The notes under the pieces were generated by a model. That model did not search any database and had not been told where the DNA came from. It saw only the letters and a program-made list of their open reading frames with translations. The translations under genes were made by a program, and so were the position numbers. A stretch of DNA of 64,000 bases from Artocarpus heterophyllus (lineage: Eukaryota; Streptophyta; Magnoliopsida; Rosales; Moraceae), in NCBI GenBank assembly GCA_025403435.1, contig CM046339.1:4046212-4110211 (forward strand), read 5' to 3'. Shown in pieces: positions 46,726 to 59,228 of the stretch (positions are counted from its first letter, which is position 1; every line of letters begins with the position of its first letter).

Positions 46726-48114
46726 TCAAGGATGCTTAATTGTTGGCAGCCCTAACTTCTCTACCATGGTTATGCTAGCAACATTAGTACAACTCCCACC
46801 ATTAATAATCACACTACATACCTTGTTTTGGACGTGGCACCTAGTGTGGAAGATGTTTTCCCGTTGCACCTCGTCATCTTCTTCTTTGGCTTGCACACTT
46901 AAAGCTCTCCTTGTAACCAACAATTCTCCTTGGACAGTGCACTCCTCATCGTCGGCATCCTCTAACGAAGGCATAGAATCATTGTCCAAATCCTCCTCAG
47001 TTTCATTCTCTCCATTGTCCCGCATCACCATAGCTTTTTTGTTCGGACATTGGCTTGCTATGTGACCCCTGCCTGGACATTTAAAACATTTAATATCATG
47101 ATTCTGAGTAGTGGAAGAATCGGATTTACCTTGATTCCCATGGCTGGCCACCTCTTGTTTTTGCTCGGTCTTTGGCTTGGTGTTGGGTTGCTTCTCATCC
47201 TTTTTCCATTGGTTCATTTTCCAAGTGGATGTACTCGGGTTTTGGCTAGGACGTGTGTTACTGCCCCTCCTCATAAGTTGATTCTCAATTTCGATAGCCA
47301 TGTGCACCATGTCCTCCAACTCCACATAATGTTGTAACTCAACGGCATTGTGAATATCTCGGTTCAAGCCTGCCAAAAACCTTACCATTGTAGCCTCCCG
47401 ATCCTCCTCTATATTTGCCCGAATCATCATAACCTTCATCTCCTTATAGTACTCCTCTACAGTCCGGTTGCCTTGCTTAAGATTTTGTAGTTTGTTGTAC
47501 AACTCCCGGTAGTAGTAAGTTGGTACAAATCGCTTCCTCATCACGGTCTTCATCTCTTCCCATGACTCAATAGGCCGCTCTCTATTTCATCTCCTGTTTA
47601 TAACAAGCTGATCCCACCAAGTAATAGCATAATCAAAAAATTCAATTACAGCCAATTTTACCTTCTTTGCCTCGGAATAGTAGTGGCAGTCAAAGATGAA
47701 CTCCATTTTCTTCTCCCATTCTAGGTACGCTTCTGGATTGGATTTGCCTTGAAATGATGGTATCTTCATTTTTATGCTTCTCAAACTATCATTTTCCCGG
47801 TTCCTAACTCCTCTATCTAGTCCAAATCTTCGGTGACTACCCGCTGAATCTTCTCCTTCGTCAAACTCTTCCCCATCAATCCTGTAGTAGTCATCAACAT
47901 CTCCTCTAACCGGAACCCTTTCCCGCCTACGCGCATGAGGAACATGTTGTGGCTATTCCACATGTGCTTTTTCTATCCGGTCTATCCTCTCATGAAGCTG
48001 TCCTAACTCTTCCCTCAACAATCACCTCATCTCCCCCATCATCGCTTCCATAAGAAGTTTTGGATCTGCTGCACCCGAGGTACCCTCAATAGTGTTCTTG
48101 CTATTGTTTGACAT
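46726..48114 (-). pseudogene. gag: CRM-like gag and protease active site
   Basis: The start is ATG at 48114 (MSNNSKNTIEGTSG). The frame has early stops (about 48028 and 47957) and TGA at 47587-47589, but stays in register. Gag core: MKIPSFQGKSNPEAYLEWEK (about 47770) and RFVPTYYYRELYNKLQNL. The CCHC knuckle CFKCPGRGHIASQC lies at 47047-47088. The protease active site reads VIINGGSCTNVAS near 46810; the family has Asp where Asn stands, so the catalytic residue is lost. A TGA at 46726-46728 ends the open stretch. Confidence 0.9.
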
Positions 48115-48710
48115 TTTTTTTTTTGCAAAACAAAATAAGAAACAATACAAAGGACCTTACCACACTCCCTTATGTGTTTCACTCGTGAAATGGTTCACTC
48201 AATTTCACTCGTGTTTACACACAATACTTTTGGCTTTTGTCCACTCTAATGCTCTCGCCTCTTTGCCTTTTTCCACTCATTAATTCTCACTTAGTTCCTA
48301 TAAAACTAGCCAAATCAATATCAAAATTTCCTTGACTATTCACAAATAGATTACCAAGGAGGCTCATATTAGAAACAAGACTATAACAGGAACATATAAT
48401 TTAGGCTTTCAGAAATCATACCCAAAAGGAACGAAATTTGATGAAAAAATTTTGGTCTGTGTAGGGAATTCAATTTTGGATTCCTTAAATGATGAATAAC
48501 AAGAATCTGAAAAAAAAAAATTTGGTTTTTTTTTTTTTTCGGATCCTCTTGTTTTTCTTCTTTTCCTTTTTTTTTTTTTTTTTTCTTTTCGGATCTTTTT
48601 TTTTAACCGACTTTGATAACAGAAATCAAAACTCACGAATAACTGAAACAAACATAAACTAAGAGAACGGATAAGCAAAACCTAATTAGAACCTCGCTCT
48701 GATTACCAAA
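48115..48710 (-). other. CRM-like leader and primer binding site
   Basis: On the minus strand TGGTAATCAGAGCGAGG (48708-48692) follows the 5' LTR. It is the initiator-Met primer site with one extra A. Low-complexity A-rich runs on the minus strand (poly-T in the plus strand at 48508-48605) flank two CGGATC copies. Confidence 0.8.
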
Positions 48711-49464
48711 TGATACGAACCCCGCCAAGAACTGACACGACCCTAACCAAAATTGGTTTCCAAGATCAAATTCCTAACCGGTTTTGAATGGAACCGCGAC
48801 CCGATGCCCAACAAGAAGCACGAACCTTAGTATGTGAGGACTCCACAATCAGTTATGGATGGACTGATTGATAAGTCTATGAACGCCATGAAATTTTTCG
48901 ATAAGTTTGAATAGTTCGTTTAGGAACCAAAGAGAATTAAACCTCAAATCGTGTGTTAAAACTTATATATCCCATTGAATGAAATTCGTTACAATATATA
49001 GGGGTTCCTCTATGCGAATTTTCAGCTCCTAATTGCCCATGGAATTTTGGGCAAATCAATTACCAAACATCAAATCTAAAGCAAATAAGGAAAGTTCCCT
49101 TAATGGCTTAAAAGCCTTACAATAATAGAAATAAAACAAACGCAAAAAGGAAACTAGACATTAAAAGGTAAATAGCTGATTCTTCTTGCCACGTGTCACC
49201 TCAAAACGGGAAAGTAACTAAAATGGAAATTACTCGATCCCTTCTAGAGCTTGAATCACGCATTTGTTGGTCTGGATGTCACATGCAATTCCCTCAATGG
49301 GCCTCCATGCAATAGCTTGAGCCCAAGTTGCTTGAATCAGCCCAACAAGCGTTTCTTTGAACTTCTTCGCACGAGCTCTCGTAACTGCACCAATGGGAAC
49401 TTGAATTGGATCTGAATATGTCTCATCCCACGTGCTCTTGCTTGTGCTAACGATGTCCTCATCA
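48711..49464 (-). repeat. 5' LTR of the CRM-like element
   Basis: It is identical in length (754 bp) and ends to 42764-43517, with about 3 % substitution by eye, mostly transitions. The TCGAC duplication follows at 49465. Confidence 0.93.
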
Positions 49465-51640
49465 TCGACCTACTTCTTCATAACTCCAAACCTTGGAGAA
49501 GGCCAATTAACTCCCAACAAGGGGGGCCACTTTAACTCCCTATTGAGGGGGTTGGCCAATATAAATCCTGACCATAAGTAAACTTAAGACATCAGTCCAC
49601 TAGTCTAATTACACCATGGACTACCTGACCAATGGTCATACCGAACACTGGTAGAACCCGAGGACAAAAATCTCGATCATAACCAGACTTAAGAAATCCT
49701 GAAGGATTGTACAAGGGTATTATGGCACCACTATACCCATAAATTTGAGCAGGACATGTTCCTGCTCGACAACAAATACATGCACAAAAAAGCAAAAGCA
49801 AGTAAATTAATGATTAATAATCCGAGGAGCATACAAACTTGGAAAAATTGAAATAGGAATTTTATTGTCTAAGGGAGGTACAACAACTAGGCACCTCCTA
49901 TACCTAGGCACAAGAAAAAAAATGAAAGAAGAAAAGGATGAGAATTGGAACCCTAATTTAGGGCTGGGCATCATCCTCAGCATCTTCGGCATCCAAGTCG
50001 ACAACCACTTGATTGGAAAATTACTCTTGCCTATCACGGTCTTGCTCGATCGATGCCAGAGTCTTAGATCCTTCAACCAGAGGTAATACTGATCTATGAA
50101 TTCACTGGATTACTTAAACTCCTCAACTGCTTGTGCCAGGCTACCCAATATCTCCTCCTGAAGGAACCTGTCATGTTCCTCCGTTACTGCCTAGGTTGGT
50201 TCTTCTTCCCCAAGGAGGTCTACCGTAGCCTATTTATCTTCTTCCCGGCCTTTTGGGTTGCTTTTTTAGCTCATCCAACCTCCTCTTTTATTGCTTCTAG
50301 GTCGGCCTTAGCTCGAGCCAGCTTGGCAACACTTTCCTCGAGCTTCTTCTTGACTTCTTTCTTCTCTTAAACGGCTTTCTCAGCCTTTTCCCATCCAACA
50401 TTGGCCTGACACTCGACCCTAAGGTTGACGAGCTTTAGGGTCACGTTGGCCTTTAAGGAAAAGAGTTAGTGGAAGTAAAAACACCATTGAAAGAGCTTGG
50501 AATTCCAAACTAAACTCACTTAAACTATATGCCAAAAAGCCATGTCATAACAGTCTTGGTAGGATGGATTTTGGATGGAGAAGAAGTAGTCCTCCTTGGG
50601 CCTAGCCTCCCCGAGGCATTCAACTATAGAGGGGCATATTGGCGGTGCCTCCTCGGTTGCTCAGTCAAGGGAGGAACCACCATGGGAGGTAGTGGAAGAG
50701 GCTAGGTCGAAGTGCCTTGGTTTGTCAAGGCTCCTTAAGACACTGACACCGAGGGTAAGATCCTTGGAGGAACAGGTGCTAGGGCTTGCTCGGTCCACTC
50801 AGGCCTCTTTCTTTTCGACCCAACAATGCCCTTTGATTTGCTTTGGGGGTGAATCTTTTCCATTGCCTCTGCTTGTCTTGCTTAGAAAGATATCGAGACA
50901 ACTTGTCTATAAAGCAAAAAATAAGAAAGCAAGTCAAATAGTGGTCAAGAAAAGAGAAAAAAAAAATTCTCAGGTTAGACCTCCAATCCAGAGCTAGCCT
51001 ACCCGATAAAGTAGCGTAATCACGTCCTCGAGGTCTTCATCACCAATGGGCAGTCCTAAACTAAGGAAGCCACCAAAAGAGTCCTCGGAGCTAGAGATGA
51101 TGGCTCCCTCACTAGCCACCCGACATGGGAGATGCTTAGCTCGGGGATGTCAACAACATTGTACCGTGCTACTGTCACTTGCTCGGTTGGCCGAGCAAGT
51201 GGGACGTCATCTCGGTGGGGGCTAGTCAAGCTGGACCCTCTAAACCAACCATAGTTAGCTAGATTGGTCTTGCTTAACAGGAACGTCTGCTGCCAGATAG
51301 CCTCAAGCTTGGTGTGCAAATCCCCTAAGACACCAGGAGTGCCTGCGGAGCCCACGGCCTCTTTGACCATTCATGCCCTTGCTTGAATTTATTGTGCACA
51401 GCCTGGTCGATGAGGACCACTTCACTGAGCCATGATAACCAGTTTCTCTCGACATAGAAGCACTCGAACTTCCACAACTTGTTCGAATTGAGGTTGCCGA
51501 AGATGAAATCCTTCATGAACACAGTGAAGTAGTATCACTTGATTTGCTGAGGAAGTCTTGTCATCTTGAATGACTACTTAAAAGCCTCCTACAGCATCTC
51601 AGCTACAAAATATTACTTCCATAAAATGTACATGCCGATC
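49465..51640 (-). pseudogene. Tat antisense ORF, C-terminal part
   Basis: This continues the antisense protein broken at 61220. On the minus strand from 51640 it reads IGMYILWK, then FMKDFIFGNLNSNKLWKFEC and FYVERNWLSWL (about 51522-51430), matching the C-terminal half of the plant 'putative gypsy type transposon' domain (Transposase_28 type). A Lys/Glu/Ala-rich coiled-coil stretch (KKEVKKKLEESVAKLARAKA) lies at about 50355-50296. Stops are frequent. Antisense ORFs of this kind are known near the 3' LTR in Tat elements; the function is unknown. No plus-strand coding text was seen here. Confidence 0.7.
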
Positions 51641-53605
51641 TATTAGACATGTATGCCCTAAGGAGTTAAAAATGTAATAATTTTTTGGAGACATTTTTAT
51701 CAATAAAGAATTTATTTATTGTTTATATACCAAATCTTGTCCTCTTTACGTTCATATTTGTTGAATGTATGATAAGCAAACAAAAGTCTGAGACTGTCAG
51801 TCTAAACCTTTAAGAATTGGGCATATGATGGATAGATTATGCGAAAGACACGATTCTTAAGGTGACGGTCTAAATCATAAGATCCGCAATCTAGGGAATA
51901 ATGTTGGGCGCTTTATTCATGTAAAGATTGTTATGTTGTCTATATCCCAATTGGGAGATGGTTTGTCTTGGCCATTGGAGGTGGACAACGTGAATAGAAA
52001 CATTGGCACGTTGTCATAGGTGATGATGTGTTGGATCGAGACATAAAGTGAATTGATTTGGATTAATAATTCTATCTCAGCAAATCGATTCACTTTAAAC
52101 AATCATTTGCGTTGTATCTTAATCCTGAGATGAATAGTGGGCCCATTGTCTTGATTTGTGTCTTTTGATGTACCAAAGGGTGACACCCACATCTTAATAG
52201 TGGTATGCATGCTGGTACGCTGAAGGCATGACTCTTGATAGCGTAGACTTGCCATTCATAAATATGGAATCTATAGCTCCTCTTTAGGAGTAGTGATATC
52301 CTCTTATATGCGTTATCCTATAATAGCGCTTAACCATTTGGATACATAGGTGTAACCGAATGGTATACTGTCTTTGGATGGTAAGTTTTCCTATGGTGAG
52401 ATAATAGAACGTAAGATAAAAATAATAGGGAAGGTAAGACAGAACTTGTCCTTAAGCCGATTATAGATAATCATATGGGGATACGATACACTATGATATG
52501 TCATAGAGACTTAGCTATACGGGCTTCGTAATTCTATGTAGTTCGAGAGTGTAACTCCAAGCTTTTAGTGGAGTAGCGTTGGAGTTGACAATTATGAAAT
52601 GTATATCTGGGATATTGGGTTTCATAATTATCGGGAGCTTGAACTATATAGGTCCATTTGGTCCCTTTTGCTAGCTCACAACATCATGTAACAATACGGC
52701 GTGCTTTTTCAGTAATTGGTAACTTATGTTGGATTAATCAAATTGGTTAAAATTTGGAAGAATCAGATAATTTATGTTTTTTTATCGGTTAAATTAATTT
52801 TGTGATAAAATTGATTCAAGATAAACATGTTGAATTATTGGGATTGGATAATTCTTGTCTGTTTATTGGTTGATTTAATTTTTGGATAAATTAGATCAAG
52901 ATAAACTTGTAGAATTATTAGAAATTCATTTATTTTCTTAGAGATTATCTAGATAAAGTTGTTTTAATCAGATAACTTTTTTATTGGGTTATTTGAATTA
53001 AAACTGAGGCTTTATCCTATAGAATCTTGAGTGAAAAATAAAAGATTCGCTGAGATTTTTATTCGACAGTTCAACCTGTCGATTATATTGTTCGGCCTGC
53101 CGATGAGCGAAGGATAAGATTATGCATTTTTACATGGATCTTATCAGATATTGATCCAAATTTTTGAGACCTAATCTGATAAGGACTGACCCTAGACCCA
53201 ACCTCTATAGATAAGGAGCAAGTCACATGAGTTATTAAGATCAATTGAGAGATTAAGAGTGATACTCTGCTGGTGAGAATCTGAAAACTCCCTGAGAGCT
53301 TTTATTCACAAATCATGAATGCTAGGTTTGGGTTCTCTCGATTGGTCGGAAGGAGAGATACTTGGTGGAAGAGCTGTATGTGTAAGCCCACACTCACTCC
53401 GATTGTGGATAGAGAATAGCAAAGAAGACCAGTTGGTTGAGGCTCTTCTCGAACGTTACTTCTCTTCACAGATTGCGGAAGCTTTTCAGTGCACAGAGGT
53501 TAGTAAGATCTGGTTAATTTATGCATATCGCACGTCAAACTTGTGTTTTGAAAAATACTGTGATATAAAATTTTTAAAATTTTGCTGCGTACTATTTTTT
53601 CAACA
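51641..53605 (+). repeat. 5' LTR of copia-2
   Basis: The terminal TG reads TA here. The promoter box reads TATAGATA (53206-53213), where the 3' LTR keeps TATAAATA. It ends TTTTTTCAACA. Copies of the CGGCCTGCCGA motif and a TCGACAG-TTCAAC-CTGTCGA hairpin lie at 53062-53103. Confidence 0.92.
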
Positions 53606-55253
53606 ATTGGTATCAAAGCCATGGTTTTTACATAAATTTACGAGTTTGTGATCATGTTATATGTATAAATTTTGTGATCTTAATCTCTCATATGCTTGAA
53701 TTTAATTTTATAGAAAGTTGACACTCTAGGTTTCTATATATTTTATATGTTGTCATGGATTATATGGTGAATGTTCATTAATTAATTATGGTTGATTAAA
53801 ATTGTTATTTAACTATTAATTAATTAATTAATTAATGCCGATTATGGTTCCTTAGAGGTTAGAATGTGTATCTAGGTTTTTCATGTAATTAGATGGCGGA
53901 CTATCATCTCCGTCTAGGAGTTGTTATTTAATTTTAAATTTGTAAGAATTTTATAATTAAATAATTATTTAGAGAAGACAGATCTAGAAGATTGATGATG
54001 GCATTCCTAGGTATTTCCTGAGTTTGTAATTTTATGTTTTTGAATTGTTGAAAATAAAATTGATGAATTGCATTAAAAATTGTGTTTTCTGAAATAGGAG
54101 ATTTTTGCCCGGTCGGCATACTGAACCCACCAGTTCGACAGGCCGATGGTCACAGATCGGTAGGCCAAACGTGAGGTTCGGTAGGCGTTAGTGGGGCAGA
54201 AATCAGGTGGTTCTAGCAGCAGGCTGAACTTTCATGAGTCGGTAGGCCGATGGAGCATGACCGGCAAGCCAATCACCCAGATCGGCCTGCCGACCGAAAG
54301 CTGGAAATTTTTCTAAAAAAGGTGCAGTTTTCAATGCAGTTTTAATTTTGTTTTTGGGACAATTTTGAGAAACATTAAATTTGGATATGACCGAAAATAT
54401 GAAGTATTCGATTCATACAAATTGAAGACTTGAAGATGGGCATTACATGAAGAAGGATACAACTTAAGGATTGAAGGATGAAGAATCTATAATATGTCTC
54501 GATTATTCTCTTGTAATCTTAGTTTTCTATTCTCTAGGGTGGAGCCATAATATTACGGTTATTATTATTTTGCTTGTAGCTTTGCTTGATTGCTTTGCTT
54601 GTTTGCATTATAATATGATTTGCCATGTATATTGATAACATGTCATATAGAATAAGGAGTGTCACTCATATTAAAATTGTTCATACATATTCTTATAATA
54701 AAACCTTGATTTCAAAAGATTAAGTGGGAGAACGTTTTCGAAGAGAGAACATAAGGCCTCCATCGTTAGTCCATAGGCAGAACATGGTGGTCCTGACCCC
54801 TTGGAAGGGATTTCTATCATATACCAGATTGGATCTCTGAGAGGATAAGGTATTTTAGCATGATTTATAGTTGTACACCCCTAGGTGGTGATTACAAATC
54901 ATGGATAAAATATTGAAACGATGGTTATACACTCACGTTAATTTTATTATTAACCTCTCCTAGGAGCTCTGTTAATAAAATTAATGGCCAAAGAAACGAT
55001 TATTAATATATGTTGGATCATACGGGTCCTAGATAGCAAATATTAATCAGGAGGGGATCCATGTTCCTGATTGAATTTAGCATGACTCCCCTAAGAGCTT
55101 GTTGAATTCTGAGTTGGGAATTATCGTTGTAAGGTTGTGTTATTTTCAAGGTTTTGACACATAAACACATTTGTATATTTTTACATGATTGTGTTATCTT
55201 ACTAAATTATTATTATATGTTTGCTTATGTTCGGTATATGATTCTTTATTGTA
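53606..55253 (+). other. copia-2 primer site and long leader
   Basis: TGGTATCAAAGCC at 53608-53620 is an initiator-Met type primer site with one change. An (AATT)n run lies at 53814-53838. The motif cluster is at 54112-54296. The leader ends in a splice-acceptor-like TTCTTTATTGTAG at 55254, the same relative place as in copia-1. Confidence 0.8.
54112..54296 (+). repeat. CGGCAGGCCGA-type motif cluster in copia-2 leader
   Basis: About eight degenerate units are present, for example TCGACAGGCCGA, TCGGTAGGCCGA, CCGGCAAGCCAA and one TCGGCCTGCCGA in the other orientation. The unit is the same as in the Tekay LTRs although the elements are unrelated. Confidence 0.85.
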
Positions 55254-56109
55254 GATTAAAAATATCTAAAAATGCTTTATCATTGATACTTGACAAAAAC
55301 CTATTAACCAGAGAGAATTATAATGATTGGAAACGAAACCTGGATGTTGTCCTCTCCTTTGAGAAACTGAAATATGTATTGACAACCCCTTATCCTCCCG
55401 AGCCTACGGGAGACTCAACTAATGAGCAATTCCAAGCGTATGATCATTGGAAAGATGCTAATGATCAGGCTCACTGCTATGTTATGGCTAGCATGAATAA
55501 CGTGCTGCAGGCTCAACATCAGGATTATGAGACTATGAAATAGATGTTGGATAATCTTGAGGATATGTTTGGAGGCCAAGCCATAACAAAGCAGCAAAGG
55601 GCACTTTAGAAACTCTTAAACTGTAAACAGAGACCGAGGACATCTGTAAATTAGCACATGATGTTAGTCATGGGTTACCTCGCTGAGCCATAAACCAATG
55701 GAGCTGACATCGATGCTGAAACTCAGATGACTATGGTCTTTGAGACTCTGTCGAAGGAATTTATTCTGTTTAGAGCTACTTTTAATTTAAGCAATATATA
55801 GGATATGACCTTGAGAGAACTAATGAAATAGTTATAGGAGTTCAAACTGCTGATCAGGGAGTCTCTTGCGGGTGGTGAGGCCAACATGGTAGCTGCTTCT
55901 GGTTTCAATCTCAACTCAGGGAATGGAAAGAAGCAACGGGCTAAGAACGGGAAGTCTTTTATTCCTACTAGCACCAAGAGCAAGAAGAAGAAGAAGAAGA
56001 ACCCAAAGAAGCTTAAGTGCTTCTTCTGTGGGAAGGTCGGGCATATCAAGAAGCATTGCAAGGACTTCCTTTCTAAAGGAGGTAGGTGTGATCTTCTATA
56101 TTTAGAAAC
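55254..56109 (+). pseudogene. gag: copia-2 gag (broken, in register)
   Basis: The Gag core starts without a clear ATG: ALSLILDKNLLTRENYNDWK (about 55278-55337), then DVVLSFEKLKYVLTTPYPPE. In-frame stops begin at 55541, 55607, 55652 and 55691, with three more near 55799-55840, yet the register is unbroken to the zinc knuckle CFFCGKVGHIKKHC (56018-56059). The Lys-rich block before the knuckle (KSKKKKKKNPKKLK) would bind RNA. Several stops stand where Gln is expected. Confidence 0.88.
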
Positions 56110-59100
56110 TTGTTTGGTTGAGGAATCCAGTGACATTTGGGTCATAGATTCCAGTGCAACTAATCATGTTTATGTTTATCTACAGGGGTTCAAAGAAACA
56201 AGAAGTCTACTGCATGAAGACTTCACGCTTCGGATGGGTGATGGATCCTTGGTCTCAGCGGAAGCAGTGGGAAATGTCCATCTTTATTTTGATAATTATA
56301 GGCATTTATTTTTGCAAGATTGTTTTTATGTTCCTAAATTTAAAAGGAATTTAATTTCTTAGCTTGTTTATTTAAAGACTCTTGTTTAGTTTCTTTTAAT
56401 GATAAAGTGGTGATTCATAAAAATAAATCTTTTATCTGTTCTGGATGGATGCAAAATAATCTATATTTTATAAAACCTAAGATGGACTTATTGCTTAATG
56501 ATGAGAAGAATGATAATAACTCTAAAAGACTTAAAACTTCTCACTCTAATAAGACTTATCTTTGGCATTTGCGCTTTGGTCATATTAACCTGAATAGGAT
56601 TCAAAGGTTGGTAAGGGATGGACCTTTAAGTCACTTAAAGGTGGAATCTATACCTCAATGTGAATCTTGTTTGGAGGGTAAAATGACCAAAAGACCATTC
56701 GGGTCTAAAGGCAATAGGACCGAAGGAGTTCTAGAAGTCATGCATAGTGATGTTTGTAGGTCGATGAACATCCAGGCACGAGGAGGGTATGAGTACTTCG
56801 TCACTTTTATTGACAATTGCTCAAGATATGGGTATGTGTACTTGATGCACCACAAATGTGAAACTTTTGACAATTTCAGGGAGTTTAGGGCTGAGGTGGC
56901 AAAGCAATTGGGTAGACCTATAAAGGCACTTTGATCCGATCGAGGTGGGGAGCACCTTTCTGATGGGTTCTTGGGACACTTATTAGAGAATGGGATTTTA
57001 TCCCATTTGACTGCGTCGGGTACTCTGCAGCAGAATGGCATAGCGGAGAGAAGAAATAGGACTTTATTGGATATGATTAGATCCATCATGAGTTATTCAT
57101 CATTGCCTTTATCCTTTTGAGGATATGCACTACAAACCGCATGTTATCTTTTGAACAATGTCCCTTCAAAATCGGTCCCTAAAACTCCTCACGAGTTGTG
57201 GACGGGTAGGAAGACATCCTTAAACCATATTCGCATATGGGGATGTCTGACTCATGTCCTGTTTAAGGATCCGAATAAGTTGGAAGCACATTCAGAAGTT
57301 TGCGTGTTTATAGGATATCCAAAAGGACTAAAGGGGGTTATTTTCATAACCCAAAGGAAAATAAAGTTGTGGTTTCAACTAATGCAACTTTCCTTGAGGA
57401 AAGTTACATGGACAACTTAAAGCCTCAAAGCAAAGTGGTGCTGAGGAGTTCAAGAGTGATCCGATCACTCCGGAGGTTCCGAATGAAACCGTTCCAATCA
57501 GTGTAGAAAAACCAAACAAACCTGAACAACAACCTAAGGGGCTTCGGCGTAGTGGGAGGATCAGGCGTCAACCTGAGAGGTATATGTTCAATGGGGAGGT
57601 CTTCTTGGCTGAACTGGATGAACATGATAAGGATCCTTATACTTACGCAGAGGCTATGGAGGATGTTGATTCAAAACTCTGGATAGAGGCCATGAACATT
57701 GAGATGAAGTCTATGGAGACTAATCAGGTCTGGGAGCTTGTGGATCTTCTCGAAGGGATAAAACCCATAGGGTGTAAGTGGATCTACAAGAGAAAAAGAG
57801 GAGTAGATGAAAAGGTCGAAACCTTTAAGGCTAGACGGGTAGCTAAGGGTTATACGCAAAAGGAAGGAATCGATTATGAGAAAACCTTTTCGTCTGTGGC
57901 CATGCTTAAGTCCATCCGGATTCTCTTGTCCATAGTTGCCGCTCTCGACTACGAGATTTGACAGATTGATATCAAGACAGCTTTTCTGAATGGCTATCTT
58001 GATGAGTCCATTTATATGGAACAACCAGACGGGCTCAAGGTCATGGGTCAAGAGGGTAAGGTTTGTAAGCTGTTGTAGTCAATTTATGGACTTAAGCAAG
58101 CTTCCTGTTCTTGGAACATAAGATTTGATCAAGTGATCAAGACTTATGGGTTCTCACAAAATGTGGATGAGCCATGTGTTTACAAACACATAAAGGATGG
58201 GAAGGTTATTTTTCTACTGCTCTATGTAGATAACATTCTGCTAATTGGTAATGACATTAGGGCATTGTCATCGGTCAAATTATGGTTGACCAAGCAGTTT
58301 GACATGAAGGACTTCGGAGAGGCTAATTTTGTTCTCGGCATCCAGATCTTTCGAGATAGGAAGAACAAAATGATAGCTTTGTCTGAGGCCGGCTATATAG
58401 ATAAAATTCTCAGAAGGTTTGCAATGTAGGATTCTAAGAAAGGTGGGCAACCATCTAGGTCTAGAATTACTCTTTCTAAGAAAGACTCTCCAAAGTCTAA
58501 GGAAGAAAGAGAATACATGAAGAAGGTGCCTTATGCTTCAACAGTGGGTAGTCTCATGTATGCCATACTTTGCACACTACTGGATATTAGTTATGCAGTC
58601 AGGATTGTAAGTCAATTTCAAGCGGATCCAGGACCGAACCATTGGGTTGCGGTAAAGCATATTTTCAAGTACTTGAGAAGGACTTGAAGGTATATGCTCG
58701 TATAATCGGGTGAGGACTTGACTCCTCTAGGATATACTGACTCTCGGATTTTCAATCCTGTCTAGATTCTAGGAAATCAACTTCAGATTTTGTGTTTGCT
58801 ATGGGCAGTGGTGCCATTAGTTAGAGAAGTGCCAAGCAAGATTGCACTTCAGATTCAACAATGGAGGCCGAGTATGTGGTAGCTAGTGATGCTTCGAAAG
58901 AAGCAGTGTGGCTCCGCAAGTTCCTTGGGGATCTTGAGGTAGTTCCTGGTATGGATGAGGCAGTATCACTATACTGTGATAACAGTGCGATGGTAGCCAA
59001 TGCTAAGGAACCAAGATTTCATGAAAAGAGTAAGCATATTGATTGAAAGTATCATGTGATAAAGGACTTCGTTGAGGGTGGGCATATCACGGTGTGCAAG

Positions 59101-59189
59101 ATCGTGTCAGAGGACAATTTAGCTGATCCATTTACAAAGACACTTACTAGGAGAGTCTTCGAGAGGCATGTAGAAGCTATGGGGATGTG
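56110..59189 (+). pseudogene. pol: copia-2 pol: protease, integrase, RT, RNase H
   Basis: Protease: DIWVIDSSATNHVYVYLQGF (about 56132-56191), with IDSSATNHV at the active site. A missing base near 56358 shifts the frame. Integrase finger: HLRFGHINLNRIQ and CESCLEGKM; core MHSDVCRSM and SDRGGEHL; the TGA at 56932-56934 precedes the latter. RT: CKWIYKRKRG, AFLNGYLDESIYM, SIYGLKQAS; the catalytic box reads YVDN instead of YVDD (about 58225), so RT is dead. TGA 57958-57960 and TAG 58076-58078 are internal. RNase H: MEAEYVVASDASKEAVWLRK (58861-58920), ending NLADPFTKTLTRR. Confidence 0.93.
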
Positions 59190-59217
59190 AGATTTGTCGT
59201 ATTTACTCACTTAGTGC

Positions 59218-59228
59218 AAGTGGGAGAT
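59218..59228 (+). promoter_or_regulatory. copia-2 polypurine tract
   Basis: AAGTGGGAGAT directly precedes the 3' LTR, the same sequence as in copia-1. Confidence 0.85.

Larger units (their letters stand above)
42764..49464 (-). mobile_element. CRM-like chromovirus, minus strand
   Basis: Two 754-bp LTRs flank a minus-strand gag-pol, with a perfect TCGAC duplication at 42759-42763 and 49465-49469. The RT text ([36 protein letters not shown]) and a C-terminus that runs into the 3' LTR with [11 protein letters not shown] point to the CRM lineage. By eye the LTRs differ at about two dozen of 754 positions, so it is fairly young. Some CRM members concentrate at centromeres. Confidence 0.88.

Noticed and set aside
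42764..49464. Plus-strand gene cluster in this interval
   Set aside because: All domain text is on the minus strand, with its own LTRs and target duplication.
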